Assembly: GCA_030146875.1 (NCBI GenBank)
Contig: JASLAX010000011.1
Location: forward strand, 16,467 to 80,466
Direction: 5' to 3'
DNA: 64,000 bases
Source of the DNA: Longimicrobiaceae bacterium
Lineage (GTDB): Bacteria > Gemmatimonadota > Gemmatimonadetes > Longimicrobiales > Longimicrobiaceae
Shown piece by piece: positions 1 to 7,686 of the stretch. The notes below the pieces were generated by a model. It was not told where the DNA came from. It did not search any database and saw only the letters and a program-made list of their open reading frames with translations. Within the stretch, counting starts at the first letter, position 1, and each line of letters opens with the position of its first letter. The translations under genes and the position numbers were made by a program.

Positions 1-226
1 GCACGTAGAACATCTCCGTCGTGCGCCGGTGCAGGTGCGGGGCCGGGCCCGCGAACCCCGCCGGGGCCGTGTACTCCAGCAGGCTCCACGCGCCGCCGGT
101 CTCCTCCCCCGAGACCAAGAAGCGGATCCGGACGCCCGCGATCTCCAGCGTGCGTGCCTCGTCCGGGGCGCGGACCAGGAGGGGAAGGACGGGAGAGGGC
201 GGCGGGGGCGTTGGCGCGTCGGGCAT
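1..226 (-). CDS. Cupin-domain protein, 3' part outside the window
   Basis: The reverse strand reads from an ATG at 226 to the window edge without a stop, giving about 75 residues. After a Pro-rich N-terminus the sequence runs LEIAGVRIRFLVSGEETGG and then PHLHRRTTEMFYV. The H-x-H followed by a downstream Glu is the usual metal-binding start of a cupin motif, as in small quercetinase-like cupins, whose reactions vary widely. Only the N-terminal half is visible, so no substrate can be named. It points leftward out of the window. Confidence 0.7.
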   Translation of the reverse strand, partial: MPDAPTPPPPSPVLPLLVRAPDEARTLEIAGVRIRFLVSGEETGGAWSLLEYTAPAGFAGPAPHLHRRTTEMFYV

Positions 227-335
227 GACGGTGCGGGTACGGATGGGATGCGGGCGCGGGACGCGGCAATATCGCGCGCCCATCCCTCGCCCGCACGTCT
301 CAGTCGTAGGAGGAGCCGAGGGACCTACCCGCCCA

Positions 336-1331
336 TCAGTTCACCGCCCGCCCGCGCGGCACGTCCCACACGCGCACCCAGCGGCCGCTCGCGCCCGCCA
401 TGCGGCGTCCGTCGGGGAAGACCACCAGCTCGTCCACCTCGGTGCGGCCGTCGATGCTCGCGGCCGCGCGGGTGACGACCGTCACCGGCGGCGCGCCGGA
501 AGCCAGCGAGTGCAGGCGCACCCCGGCCGACGAGGAGACGAGCGCGCGCTGCCCCCTGGGCACCCAGGCGAACTGGCAGAGCTCGTCGCACACGTCGGCG
601 GGCAGCGCGCGCGCCAGGGTACCCGCGGCCACGTTCCACAGGCGCATGGGGGAGGGGTGCGGGCGCGTGACCAGGGTGGCGGTGAGCAGCATCCGCCCGT
701 CCGGCGAGAAGGCCATGCCCGTGACCCGGTCGGGGTGCTGGAGCGTCGCCCGGATCCGGCCGTCGGCGGGGTCCCGCAGCAGCACGTTCCCGTCGAACGA
801 CGAGGAGGCGAGCGTCTTCCCGTCCGGCGAGAACGCCACGGCCGACACCACCTGCGCGTGCCCCGTGAGCACGCGGGCGCGCACGCCGGTCGCGGCCGTG
901 TACACCCGCACCTTGCCGTCCGCGCCGCCGGTGGCCACCAGCCGTCCATTGGGCGACCAGGCGACCGACGTCACCCGCGAGCTGTCGACCACCGTCCGCA
1001 CCTCCAGCCCGGTCGCCGCCGACCAGAGCCGCAGCGCGCCGTCGTTACCCCCGGTCGCCACCGTCCGCCCGTCGGGCGAGAAGGCGATCGCCTGCGTGCC
1101 GCGCTCCTCCGTGCGCAGCAGGTGGAGCCGGCGGCCCGTCGCCACGTCCCAGATCCGCGCGGTGCCGTCGTCGCTCCCCGCCGCGATCCGGCGCCCGTCG
1201 GGCGAGATGGAGATGGAGGCGACCGTCGGCGCGCCCTCGAACAGGCGGGGTGCTGCGGGCCGTTGGGCCGATGCGTGGGACGCGGCGAAGAAGGCGGACA
1301 CCACCATGGTGCTGCGCAGGATGCGGTTCAT
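336..1331 (-). CDS. Secreted WD40-repeat beta-propeller protein
   Basis: The 331-residue product begins with a probable signal peptide (MNRILRSTMVVSAFFAASHASAQ), so it is likely exported. The rest is a series of about six WD40-type repeats of roughly 40 residues, recognisable by recurring S-PDGR blocks followed by A-(G/S)-D/G-DG and a closing LW or VWD element. WD40 propellers are binding scaffolds, not enzymes; the partner cannot be inferred here. The ATG at 1331 is chosen because it directly precedes the signal peptide. It stands alone, with more than 400 bp to the upstream gene. Family assignment is firm, role unknown. Confidence 0.85.
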   Translation of the reverse strand: MNRILRSTMVVSAFFAASHASAQRPAAPRLFEGAPTVASISISPDGRRIAAGSDDGTARIWDVATGRRLHLLRTEERGTQAIAFSPDGRTVATGGNDGALRLWSAATGLEVRTVVDSSRVTSVAWSPNGRLVATGGADGKVRVYTAATGVRARVLTGHAQVVSAVAFSPDGKTLASSSFDGNVLLRDPADGRIRATLQHPDRVTGMAFSPDGRMLLTATLVTRPHPSPMRLWNVAAGTLARALPADVCDELCQFAWVPRGQRALVSSSAGVRLHSLASGAPPVTVVTRAAASIDGRTEVDELVVFPDGRRMAGASGRWVRVWDVPRGRAVN

Positions 1332-1743
1332 CGCTCGGTGTCGTTGGGAGAGGGAAGGAGGGGATCGGAGGAGCGCGGAGGAAGCCCCTCGCGGGCCGTC
1401 GACTCCGTCTCGTGGATGGAGGGGCGGTGGGGCCGAGGTTCACATCGGCCGGAGCCGCTCCGTTGCCTGCGGCCGAGGAGTCGCCCGTCGAGAGGCTGCC
1501 GCCAACTTCGTACCCGCCTGGCCCGCAAAGTTGCGTTCGGCGGCGTCCACCGATTCGTCCACCTCGTCGGACGACGAGCGGACGACGAGCGGACGACGAG
1601 CGGACGACGAGCGGACGACCAGGGGCGGATGAGCGGCGGGGCCCGTCGCGGCCGGTGGAGGACGACCTCCAACGTCTGCGCGTCGAGCCCCGCCGTCCGC
1701 GTTCCCGCATCCCCCATCGCCTCCGGATGAGGAGGGGCCGAGC
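1332..1743. other. Intergenic region upstream of the WD40 gene
   Basis: About 410 bp without a supportable gene. Open frames here are Arg/Pro-rich G+C artefacts. It holds the 11-bp tandem repeat at 1570-1619 and presumably the promoter of the WD40 gene, which I could not place. Confidence 0.5.
1570..1619. repeat. 11-bp tandem repeat, four copies plus a partial copy
   Basis: The unit gacgacgagcg is repeated exactly four times from 1570 to 1613 and continues for six more bases. It lies outside any supported gene, upstream of the WD40 gene. Because 11 is not a multiple of three, it is unlikely to encode a repeat peptide. Confidence 0.85.
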
Positions 1744-2775
1744 TCAGCCCTGTGCCGTCCTCGCCCGTCCCAGGTAGCGCGCCGACAGCGTCTCCAGGTC
1801 GAAGCGGCCGGCCTCCTCACCCTTGTGGATGCGGAACGCCGCGTGGCCGATGGTGGCGAGGCCCGCCAGGAAGAGCAGCGAGCCCGCGCCGTCCTTCGCC
1901 GCCAGCAGCCAGAAGAGCGCGAGCGCGCCCGCCATCGCCACGCCGGCGGAGGCGCGGAGGCGGCCGGTGCCCTCCGACGGGCGGAGCGACGCCCAGAGGA
2001 CGAGCGCCAGGAGCAGCGCGACGGCCAGCATGGCGAACGACTGGTTGCGGCCGGAGACCTCCCACCCGGGCCAGTAGCTCTGCATGGGCGTGTAGTCGTA
2101 GTCGTACGCGTACCCGCCGTTCCCCGCGCCGTCGGTGCGGTACGCGTAGTTGTACGAGTACCCGCCGCTCCAGTAGCCGCTCGTCTGCCCCCACGTCATG
2201 AACAGCGAGGCCAGGCAGACGCCCACCCCCGCCGTCACGTTCCGCCGGTAGCCGTGCCACGCCCGGCGCACGTCGAAGCGGTGGACGAAGCCGTCCGGCG
2301 CGGCGGCGGCGCGCCGGTGCTGGTCGTACGCGAGCAGCCCCGCGGCCGCCGTCCACGTCAGCGGGACGATGCCCACGCGGAAGAGCAGGAAGGCGTGCAG
2401 CAGGACCAGCGCCGCGTACGCCGCGGGCACCAGCGGGTGGCGCAGCGCGGCGGGGAGCTTCTCCTCCGGCACGTCCACCCCGTGCCCGGCCAGTTCCACC
2501 AGGGCCACGGCGCCCGCGCCCGCCAGCATCACCACCGACCAGACCAGCCCGATCCCGGAGAACCACGGAAGCGCGGAGAGGCCGATCGCCGCGGCGACCA
2601 GCCCCAGCCCGACCAGCGTGACGGAGCGGCCGGGAACGCGGTCCAGGGCGGGGTGCGAATCGACGGCCCGCTGGAACTCCGTACCGGCGCGCTCGGCGTA
2701 GCCGCGGAGCTTCGCGGCGGCGTCGTCCGCGGGGGTGGCGCCGGAGCCGGGGGATGGGGGAGGAGGAGTGTCCAT
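1744..2775 (-). CDS. Uncharacterised multi-pass membrane protein with Tyr/Gly-rich loop
   Basis: The 343-residue protein has a Pro-rich N-terminal tail (MDTPPPPSPGSG), a short amphipathic stretch, then about eight hydrophobic segments that can be read as transmembrane helices. Between the fifth and sixth is a conspicuous loop rich in Tyr, Gly and Asp (YSYNYAYRTDG...YAYDYDY). I do not recognise the family. The ATG at 2775 is chosen over longer frame extensions because everything upstream is Arg-rich shadow sequence that overlaps lpxD. The gene follows lpxD on the same strand after a 134-bp gap, so it may or may not be co-transcribed. Confidence 0.75.
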   Translation of the reverse strand: MDTPPPPSPGSGATPADDAAAKLRGYAERAGTEFQRAVDSHPALDRVPGRSVTLVGLGLVAAAIGLSALPWFSGIGLVWSVVMLAGAGAVALVELAGHGVDVPEEKLPAALRHPLVPAAYAALVLLHAFLLFRVGIVPLTWTAAAGLLAYDQHRRAAAAPDGFVHRFDVRRAWHGYRRNVTAGVGVCLASLFMTWGQTSGYWSGGYSYNYAYRTDGAGNGGYAYDYDYTPMQSYWPGWEVSGRNQSFAMLAVALLLALVLWASLRPSEGTGRLRASAGVAMAGALALFWLLAAKDGAGSLLFLAGLATIGHAAFRIHKGEEAGRFDLETLSARYLGRARTAQG

Positions 2776-2909
2776 CGGTCCACGGGAGCTGGGTACGGCG
2801 GAGGGACGCGGCGTTCGGCCGCGAGGGGAGAAAACGAATGTAGGACGAAAGGGCCGGAACGGGAAGCGGGGCGGACGCTTGCGTGCGCCGGTCCGCCTCG
2901 TCCTCCGCG

Positions 2910-3935
2910 TCAGCCCCGCGAGCGGAGGGCCTTCTCCAGCTCCTGCAGCTTCCTGAAGACGCCAGGAAGGCGGAAGAGGGCGGCCTGGGCGCGCATGGCT
3001 TCGCGGTGCGGGCGGGCGGGATAGCCGGAGACGGTCTCGCCCGGCTTCACGTCGCCGATCACGCCCGACTTGCCCCCCACGCGCGCGCCGCGGCCCACCG
3101 TGACGTTGCGGTCCACGCCCCCCTGGCCGCCCACGATGGCGCCGTCCTCCACCCGCGCGCCCTCGCCCACGCCCGTCTGGGCGACCAGCAGGACGTGGCG
3201 GCCCACCTGCACGTCGCGCGCGACCTGCACCAGGTTGTCCAGCTTGCTCCCGCTCCCGACCGTGGTGTCGTCCACCAAGCCGCGGTCGATCACGGTGTTG
3301 GCGCCGATCTCCACGTCGTCGCCCACGCGGCACGCGCCGATCCGGGGGCGGGGAAGCTCCCCCTCGTCCTCCTGCGCGCCCGCGCCGTTCACCCCCAGGC
3401 GCACGCCGCTGTGCAGCACGCACCGCTCGCCCACCACCGTGCCGGCGTAGAGGGTGACGTGCGGGTGCAGGCGCGTCCCGGCGCCCACCGTCGCCCGCTC
3501 GCCCACCACGCAGTGCGCTCCGATGCGCGCCCCGTCGCCCACCCGCGCGCCCCGCGCGACGATGGCGTACGGCTCCACGTGCACGCCCTCGCCCACCGAC
3601 GCCTCGGGGTGGACCAGGGCGGTCGGGTGGATCTCCGGCGTCTCCTCCACCTCCGGGTAGAGCCGCGGGAGGAGCCAGGTGAGGACGACGTACGGGTCGT
3701 CCACGCGGATGCCGGCGGCGCCTTCCGGCAGCGCGACCGCCAGGTCCCGGGGCAGGAGGACGGCCGCGGCGCGCGTCGTCTCCGCCTTCGAGGCGTAGCG
3801 CGCGTTGGAGACGAAGGAGAGGTCGTCCGGCCCGGCGGAGCCCAGCGGCGCCACACCCCGGACCACGGCCGACCCGTCCCCCTGCAGCTCGCCGCCGGCG
3901 CGATCGGCGATCTCCGCCACCGTCATCTCAGGCAT
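2910..3935 (-). CDS. lpxD: LpxD family acyltransferase with N-terminal domain but catalytic His replaced
   Basis: LpxD transfers a 3-hydroxyacyl chain from acyl-ACP to UDP-3-O-acyl-glucosamine in lipid A synthesis. The 341-residue product has the usual length: an N-terminal uridine-binding domain (about residues 1-100, with Phe41 and Tyr47 in FVSNARY), a left-handed beta-helix of hexapeptide repeats (about 101-310) and a C-terminal helix. At the position of the E. coli catalytic His239, normally in an IAHN context, this protein reads QVARDVQVG, with Arg at residue 240. The usual DGFG motif is also altered (GVNGAGA). The ATG at 3935 has a GGAG about 8 bp upstream. It lies 67 bp downstream of a second lpxD-type gene that keeps the His. 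Family membership is clear; activity is doubtful without a partner. Confidence 0.85.
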   Translation of the reverse strand: MPEMTVAEIADRAGGELQGDGSAVVRGVAPLGSAGPDDLSFVSNARYASKAETTRAAAVLLPRDLAVALPEGAAGIRVDDPYVVLTWLLPRLYPEVEETPEIHPTALVHPEASVGEGVHVEPYAIVARGARVGDGARIGAHCVVGERATVGAGTRLHPHVTLYAGTVVGERCVLHSGVRLGVNGAGAQEDEGELPRPRIGACRVGDDVEIGANTVIDRGLVDDTTVGSGSKLDNLVQVARDVQVGRHVLLVAQTGVGEGARVEDGAIVGGQGGVDRNVTVGRGARVGGKSGVIGDVKPGETVSGYPARPHREAMRAQAALFRLPGVFRKLQELEKALRSRG

Positions 3936-4002
3936 CGCTTCTCCAGTCGGGTACGTCCCCCTCGCGTCCGGCCGGCGGGCGTCCGCGTGGCTCCGCGCGG
4001 CG

Positions 4003-4761
4003 TCATCCACCGTTCCCAGGGCGGAGGGCGCGCTCCAGCGCGTGGACGCGGCGAATGAGCCGCGGCAGCCGGGCCAGCAGCCTCTCCGCGCGCCGCGCCT
4101 CCCGTGGGGGGCGGCCGGGAACGCCGCGCACCGTATCGCCCGCCGCGGTGTCGCCGGTGATCCCGCCCCACGGCATCACGCGCACGTCGTCCTCCACCGT
4201 GATGTGCCCCACGATGGCGACCTGCGCCCCCACCGTCACCCGGTTCCCCAGCGTGCAGCTTCCCGCGATGCCGGAGAGCGGGTCCATGCGAAGCTCGTCG
4301 CCCGCGATCACGTTGTGGCCCACGTGCACAAGCGAGCCGATCTCGCAGCCGTCCCCCAGGTACGTGTGGCCGATGGAGCCGCGGTCCACGGTGCCGTTGG
4401 CGTCCATCGTGAGCCGGTCGCCCGCGCGTACGCCGCCCACCTGCGGGATCTTCACGAAGCGCTTGCCGTCCCACGCGAAGCCGAACCCGTCCGGCCCCAC
4501 GCACGCCCCGCTCCCCACGGTCGACCCCGCCCCCACCACCACGTCGGAGTAGAGGACGGCGTGCGGGTGCAGCGTCGACCCGTCGCCCACCACGCAGCGG
4601 TCGCCGACGACGGCGTGGCTCCCCACGTGGCACCCCGCGCCGATGCGCGCGCCGCGCCCGATCACGGCGAAGGCGTCGACCCGCGCGCCCTCGCCGATCT
4701 CGGCGTCCGGCGCGACGACGGCGGTGGGGTGGATCCCGTCGTTGTCGTGCTGCTGCGGCAT
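4003..4761 (-). CDS. LpxD-like hexapeptide acyltransferase lacking the N-terminal domain
   Basis: The 252-residue product starts directly in the left-handed beta-helix (GIHPTAVVAPDAEIGEGARV) and has no uridine-binding N-terminal domain, so it is about 90 residues shorter than LpxD. It retains the LpxD hallmarks VGPDGFGF (about 88-95), KIPQVGG (about 104-110) and HVGHNV, whose His149 matches the catalytic His of LpxD. The C-terminal helix resembles that of the neighbouring lpxD product. The start at 4761 is the first ATG before the repeats, but no ribosome binding site is evident, so the start is uncertain. It may be a degenerate paralogue, a specialised acyltransferase, or a partner of the adjacent protein that lacks the His. 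Confidence 0.8.
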   Translation of the reverse strand: MPQQHDNDGIHPTAVVAPDAEIGEGARVDAFAVIGRGARIGAGCHVGSHAVVGDRCVVGDGSTLHPHAVLYSDVVVGAGSTVGSGACVGPDGFGFAWDGKRFVKIPQVGGVRAGDRLTMDANGTVDRGSIGHTYLGDGCEIGSLVHVGHNVIAGDELRMDPLSGIAGSCTLGNRVTVGAQVAIVGHITVEDDVRVMPWGGITGDTAAGDTVRGVPGRPPREARRAERLLARLPRLIRRVHALERALRPGNGG

Positions 4762-4906
4762 CGGGGGCGCGGCTGGGGGACCGCGGCCGGGGCGGCGGCG
4801 GGCGTGGGAAACATCGAGACGCGGGCCGGCGCGCGCAATGGCACCGGCCCGGCCTGGGTGCGCCGGGCAGGCGGGTGGTCGGACGACCGGCCGGAGACGC
4901 ACACCA

Positions 4907-4938
4907 TTGTTCTCCCCGCGAGCGACGCTCGCTATACT
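4907..4938 (+). promoter_or_regulatory. Possible promoter of the 62-aa membrane protein gene
   Basis: A good -10 hexamer, tatact, lies at 4933-4938, about 70 bp upstream of the ATG at 5008. The best -35 candidate, ttgttc at 4907-4912, is spaced 20 bp away, which is long. It sits in the divergent gap between this gene and the lpxD-like gene. Confidence 0.4.
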
Positions 4939-5007
4939 GCGCTTCCGCAGGTGCCGTGCATCCCGTCCTCCGCAGGCAACACCTCCACGAGCTTCCCGGG
5001 AACCAAC

Positions 5008-5196
5008 ATGAGCGTGCCAGACAACGGCGGTCGCGTCGTCATCACCGGAGTGCAGATCCCGTTCGGGGACATGGTGGTCCTGATCCTCAAGTTCGTGCTG
5101 GCTTCGATCCCCGCGTACATCGTCATCTTCATCTTCATCGGCATTCTCAGCGCGATCTTCGGGGGCCTGCTGACCGGGCTGATGGGCGCCGGCTGA
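5008..5196 (+). CDS. Small single-pass membrane protein, 62 aa
   Basis: The ATG at 5008 opens a 62-residue product: a polar N-terminus (MSVPDNGGRVVITGVQIPFG), then a long hydrophobic stretch that can span the membrane once or as a hairpin, ending GGLLTGLMGAG. A tatact -10 element lies upstream and a perfect hairpin follows the stop, so the gene looks like a monocistronic unit. I do not recognise a family. Its divergent neighbour is the lpxD-like gene. Intact promoter-gene-terminator layout supports reality; function is unknown. Confidence 0.65.
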   Translation: MSVPDNGGRVVITGVQIPFGDMVVLILKFVLASIPAYIVIFIFIGILSAIFGGLLTGLMGAG

Positions 5197-5218
5197 TTGG
5201 CGGTCGGCCGGAAATGAA

Positions 5219-5253
5219 CGAGCGGGAGCCTGCGTGGCGCAGGCTCCCGCTCG
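5219..5253. terminator. Perfect 16-bp hairpin between convergent genes
   Basis: Arms 5219-5234 and 5238-5253 are perfectly complementary with a 3-nt loop. It lies 22 bp after the stop of the 62-aa gene and 36 bp from the end of the convergent MmcQ/YjbR gene, so it can serve both. There is no clear T-tract. Confidence 0.75.
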
Positions 5254-5289
5254 TGCTTACGGGTCCCGGTCCGATCCGCCCGGCGCCCA

Positions 5290-5637
5290 CTACGCGATGC
5301 CCAGGCTGGCGCGGAGCTTCTTCGGCAGCTTCTCCGCGACGAGCGCGTGGGACTCGCGGAGCAGGCCCTCGATCTGGTCGCGCGGGAGCACGCCCGCGTC
5401 CTGCAGCCGCACCCAGGAGTGGTGCGCCAGGTACGGCGCCGGGGTGATGCCCTCCGTCTGCGTCAGGATCGGCATCAGCGCCGGCTCCACCTTCAGCCGG
5501 ATCACCTCCGACTCCTCCGCCACGTCGAACATCGCGAACATCTTCCCGCCCACGGAGAAGACGAGGTGGTCGGTCCACTTCACGTCCTCCGTCGCCCCCG
5601 GAAGGCAGCGGCAGAGGTCGAGGAGTTCATATTTCAT
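5290..5637 (-). CDS. MmcQ/YjbR family protein
   Basis: The 115-residue product has the family layout: an N-terminal helix (LLDLCRCLPGATEDVKW), a beta segment with VFSVGGKMFAMF, a VIRLKVEP strand, APYLAHHSWVRL and a C-terminal helix ending KLPKKLRASLGIA. Members are small CyaY-like-fold proteins often labelled DNA-binding, with no established enzymatic role. The length matches the family (about 110-125). The ATG at 5637 is well placed. It is separated from the TIR gene upstream by about 80 bp of noticeably lower G+C. Confidence 0.88.
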   Translation of the reverse strand: MKYELLDLCRCLPGATEDVKWTDHLVFSVGGKMFAMFDVAEESEVIRLKVEPALMPILTQTEGITPAPYLAHHSWVRLQDAGVLPRDQIEGLLRESHALVAEKLPKKLRASLGIA

Positions 5638-5718
5638 ATCAAACCGTCAACTGATTCTGCCCTACTCTTCGCTGTCGGTGCCGCTATCTGAAGCAGAACA
5701 GACGGAGAGAAGCTAGGC

Positions 5719-6993
5719 CTATTGCTTCGCCGTATCTTCAGTTGAGAGGTCTCCTAGCTCCCAGCCAGCACTGGTCAACTCATAGACTTCCCCTTTATGT
5801 CCAAGATCACGAATAAGTCTGTGGCGCGACAGCTCATCTACGGCAGACTCCCAACGTGCGACACCACGTCGGTCGAGGTTTTCCGTCAAATCGTCCCCAT
5901 TCACAAGAATGCTTGTGCCTGACATCGAACGCACCCTAAGAATCGCTGGGTCCGAATTGGTCACAGCCCGTTCGAGAAGGTGCCGTGCCTCTTTCGTCAA
6001 CGCCTTCAGAATCGGATTACCTTGTTCCTCCTTCACGGTCGCTGGCGAGCTAGCATCGACTCCCGCCGCAACAGACAACTGCTGCAAAGCAAGAACTTGC
6101 TCGTGGTAAGCAGCAGGGCTGGATGTCGGAATTCTAAGCTGTTTCGCAAGGTCAGTTACTAACGCATGAAGTTGCGCCGGCTCAGCCGCTTGCACAGCGT
6201 TCAAATCCGCTAGTGGTCCGGTTAGCACCGTGTGATCAACGCCGGGACCAAGAAGAGGGATCAGGTGCTTCTGAGCTCCCCATCGCGCACCCAACTCAAA
6301 CAATACATACAGTGATTGAAGGCTCGTTTTGCTGATTACCCCGATGAATGCCTCGGCTTCATGGATTTCGCGCCGGAGCGATTCACTCGCACTTGCCCCG
6401 GCGGGTAGCCGATAACCGTCGATACTCGTGCATCGTATCTGCTCTGCCGGCAAGTTGAGTGCGCTACGAAGTAGCGAAATCAGCATCCGAACGAACTCAG
6501 TGTCACGGCTGCTATGGCTGATGAAGACTGAAAGCTTGCTCACGATTGTATCCGGTTTGTTGGGATGTAAATCGTTGTCCGGTGCTGGCATATCCAGGTT
6601 ATTTGCCACCGAAGCCTTGGGCTTGAGGTGACCATCTTCAACAGAATACCCATCTTCTGAGAGCGCGGAAAGGAGTGCCTGGTAAGGTTCAGACTTTGAG
6701 TCAAGGGTGCCGTGAGCGCCTTCAGTGAGTAACGGTGCAATTTTCCTCACTGCCGCGCGCACCACCTGACTACGCAAGCTTGCTCCCCGCGCGTTGGACA
6801 CGCCAGGATTGGTTATCAAAAAACGGATGATTCTGTTCGCCTTATCACTGAGCGAGGTACCCGCTTCCGCGCGGGAATCTTCTAGTTCGTTGGCAAGAAC
6901 AAAGCGGTCCAAGTTTGCGTGCCCCATTCCCTCAAGGAATCGTGCCAGGGAAACAACTGTCTCTCTGCCAAACTCTTCATCGTTATCTGACAT
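5719..6993 (-). CDS. TIR-domain protein, candidate antiphage or abortive-infection effector
   Basis: The 424-residue product has three parts: an N-terminal helical domain (about 1-130) that faintly resembles N-terminal domains of abortive-infection proteins, a TIR domain (about 153-290), and a C-terminal winged-helix-like region (about 340-420). The TIR start KLSVFISHSSRDTEFVR and the helix YVLFELGARWG are typical; Glu233 is the likely NADase catalytic residue. Bacterial TIR effectors usually deplete NAD+ on phage infection. The DNA is visibly poorer in G+C than its neighbours, with codons rare elsewhere here, suggesting recent transfer. The ATG at 6993 is preferred over a GTG at 7047, though neither has a strong ribosome binding site. 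No partner defence gene adjoins it. Confidence 0.8.
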   Translation of the reverse strand: MSDNDEEFGRETVVSLARFLEGMGHANLDRFVLANELEDSRAEAGTSLSDKANRIIRFLITNPGVSNARGASLRSQVVRAAVRKIAPLLTEGAHGTLDSKSEPYQALLSALSEDGYSVEDGHLKPKASVANNLDMPAPDNDLHPNKPDTIVSKLSVFISHSSRDTEFVRMLISLLRSALNLPAEQIRCTSIDGYRLPAGASASESLRREIHEAEAFIGVISKTSLQSLYVLFELGARWGAQKHLIPLLGPGVDHTVLTGPLADLNAVQAAEPAQLHALVTDLAKQLRIPTSSPAAYHEQVLALQQLSVAAGVDASSPATVKEEQGNPILKALTKEARHLLERAVTNSDPAILRVRSMSGTSILVNGDDLTENLDRRGVARWESAVDELSRHRLIRDLGHKGEVYELTSAGWELGDLSTEDTAKQ

Positions 6994-7116
6994 CAACAGT
7001 TCCCATTTCTGATAGTCAATTCCCAAACCACCTTCTGAACGACCCACGAAATACAGCCCGCTACTCTACCTGCTCCAGATGCGGGGAAGGCGCCTAGAGC
7101 CGATCACCTTACTTCA

Positions 7117-7686
7117 TTACCCGTTGTAGATCAGCCCCTTGCTCGACCGGTACAGCTCCAGCACCTCGTTCGCCTCCGCCCGCAGCACGCCGTGGACGAT
7201 CTCGATGCCGCGCGCCTCCAGGTAGTGGTGGGACTCGGGGAAGACCGGGCCCTCCTCGAAGTTCAGGCGGCGGGCGTCGTCGCGGTGGGCGCCGCAGACC
7301 ACGCGGCGGACGCCGCTCCACAGGGCGGCGCCCAGGCACATGGCGCACGGCTCGCACGACGTGACCAGCTCGTGGCGCGGCATCCCCTGCCCGGAGAGGG
7401 TGAAGGAGCCCAGGCGCGCCTGCGCCATCATGAAGGCCACCATCTCGCCGTGCAGCGTGCAGTTGTTCAGGCGCACCACGCTGTTCACCCCCACCGCCAC
7501 CACCCGCCCGGACTCCGACTCCACGATCACCGCCCCGAACGGCCCGCCCGTCTGCCGCGCCACGTTCTCGCGCGAGAGGGCGATCGCGAGGCGCATCCGC
7601 GCGTCGTCGCCGTGCAGGGGCTCGTTCCAGTCGAAGAAGTCGTCCACCCAGTCGGGGCAGGCGACGCGGACCTCGGGCAGGTGCAT
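7117..7686 (-). CDS. Nucleoside/nucleobase deaminase, possibly guanine deaminase
   Basis: The 189-residue protein belongs to the zinc-dependent cytidine/deoxycytidylate deaminase superfamily. It shows the H-x-E zinc and proton-shuttle motif (TLHGEMVAF) and the paired Cys motif SCEPCAMCLGAALW. The PFGAVIV and LNNCTLHGE contexts are closest in feel to bacterial guanine deaminases and TadA-like enzymes. Guanine deaminase would yield xanthine, which fits the xanthine dehydrogenase and urate operon elsewhere in this window, but substrate cannot be read from the sequence. The ATG at 7686 has GGAG upstream; longer readings upstream are Arg-rich shadow. Confidence 0.8.
   Translation of the reverse strand: MHLPEVRVACPDWVDDFFDWNEPLHGDDARMRLAIALSRENVARQTGGPFGAVIVESESGRVVAVGVNSVVRLNNCTLHGEMVAFMMAQARLGSFTLSGQGMPRHELVTSCEPCAMCLGAALWSGVRRVVCGAHRDDARRLNFEEGPVFPESHHYLEARGIEIVHGVLRAEANEVLELYRSSKGLIYNG

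Noticed and set aside
21..1730. 569-aa open frame opposite the WD40 gene
   Set aside because: Arg/His/Pro-rich throughout, overlaps the clear WD40 gene, and lacks any domain. It is an antisense G+C artefact.
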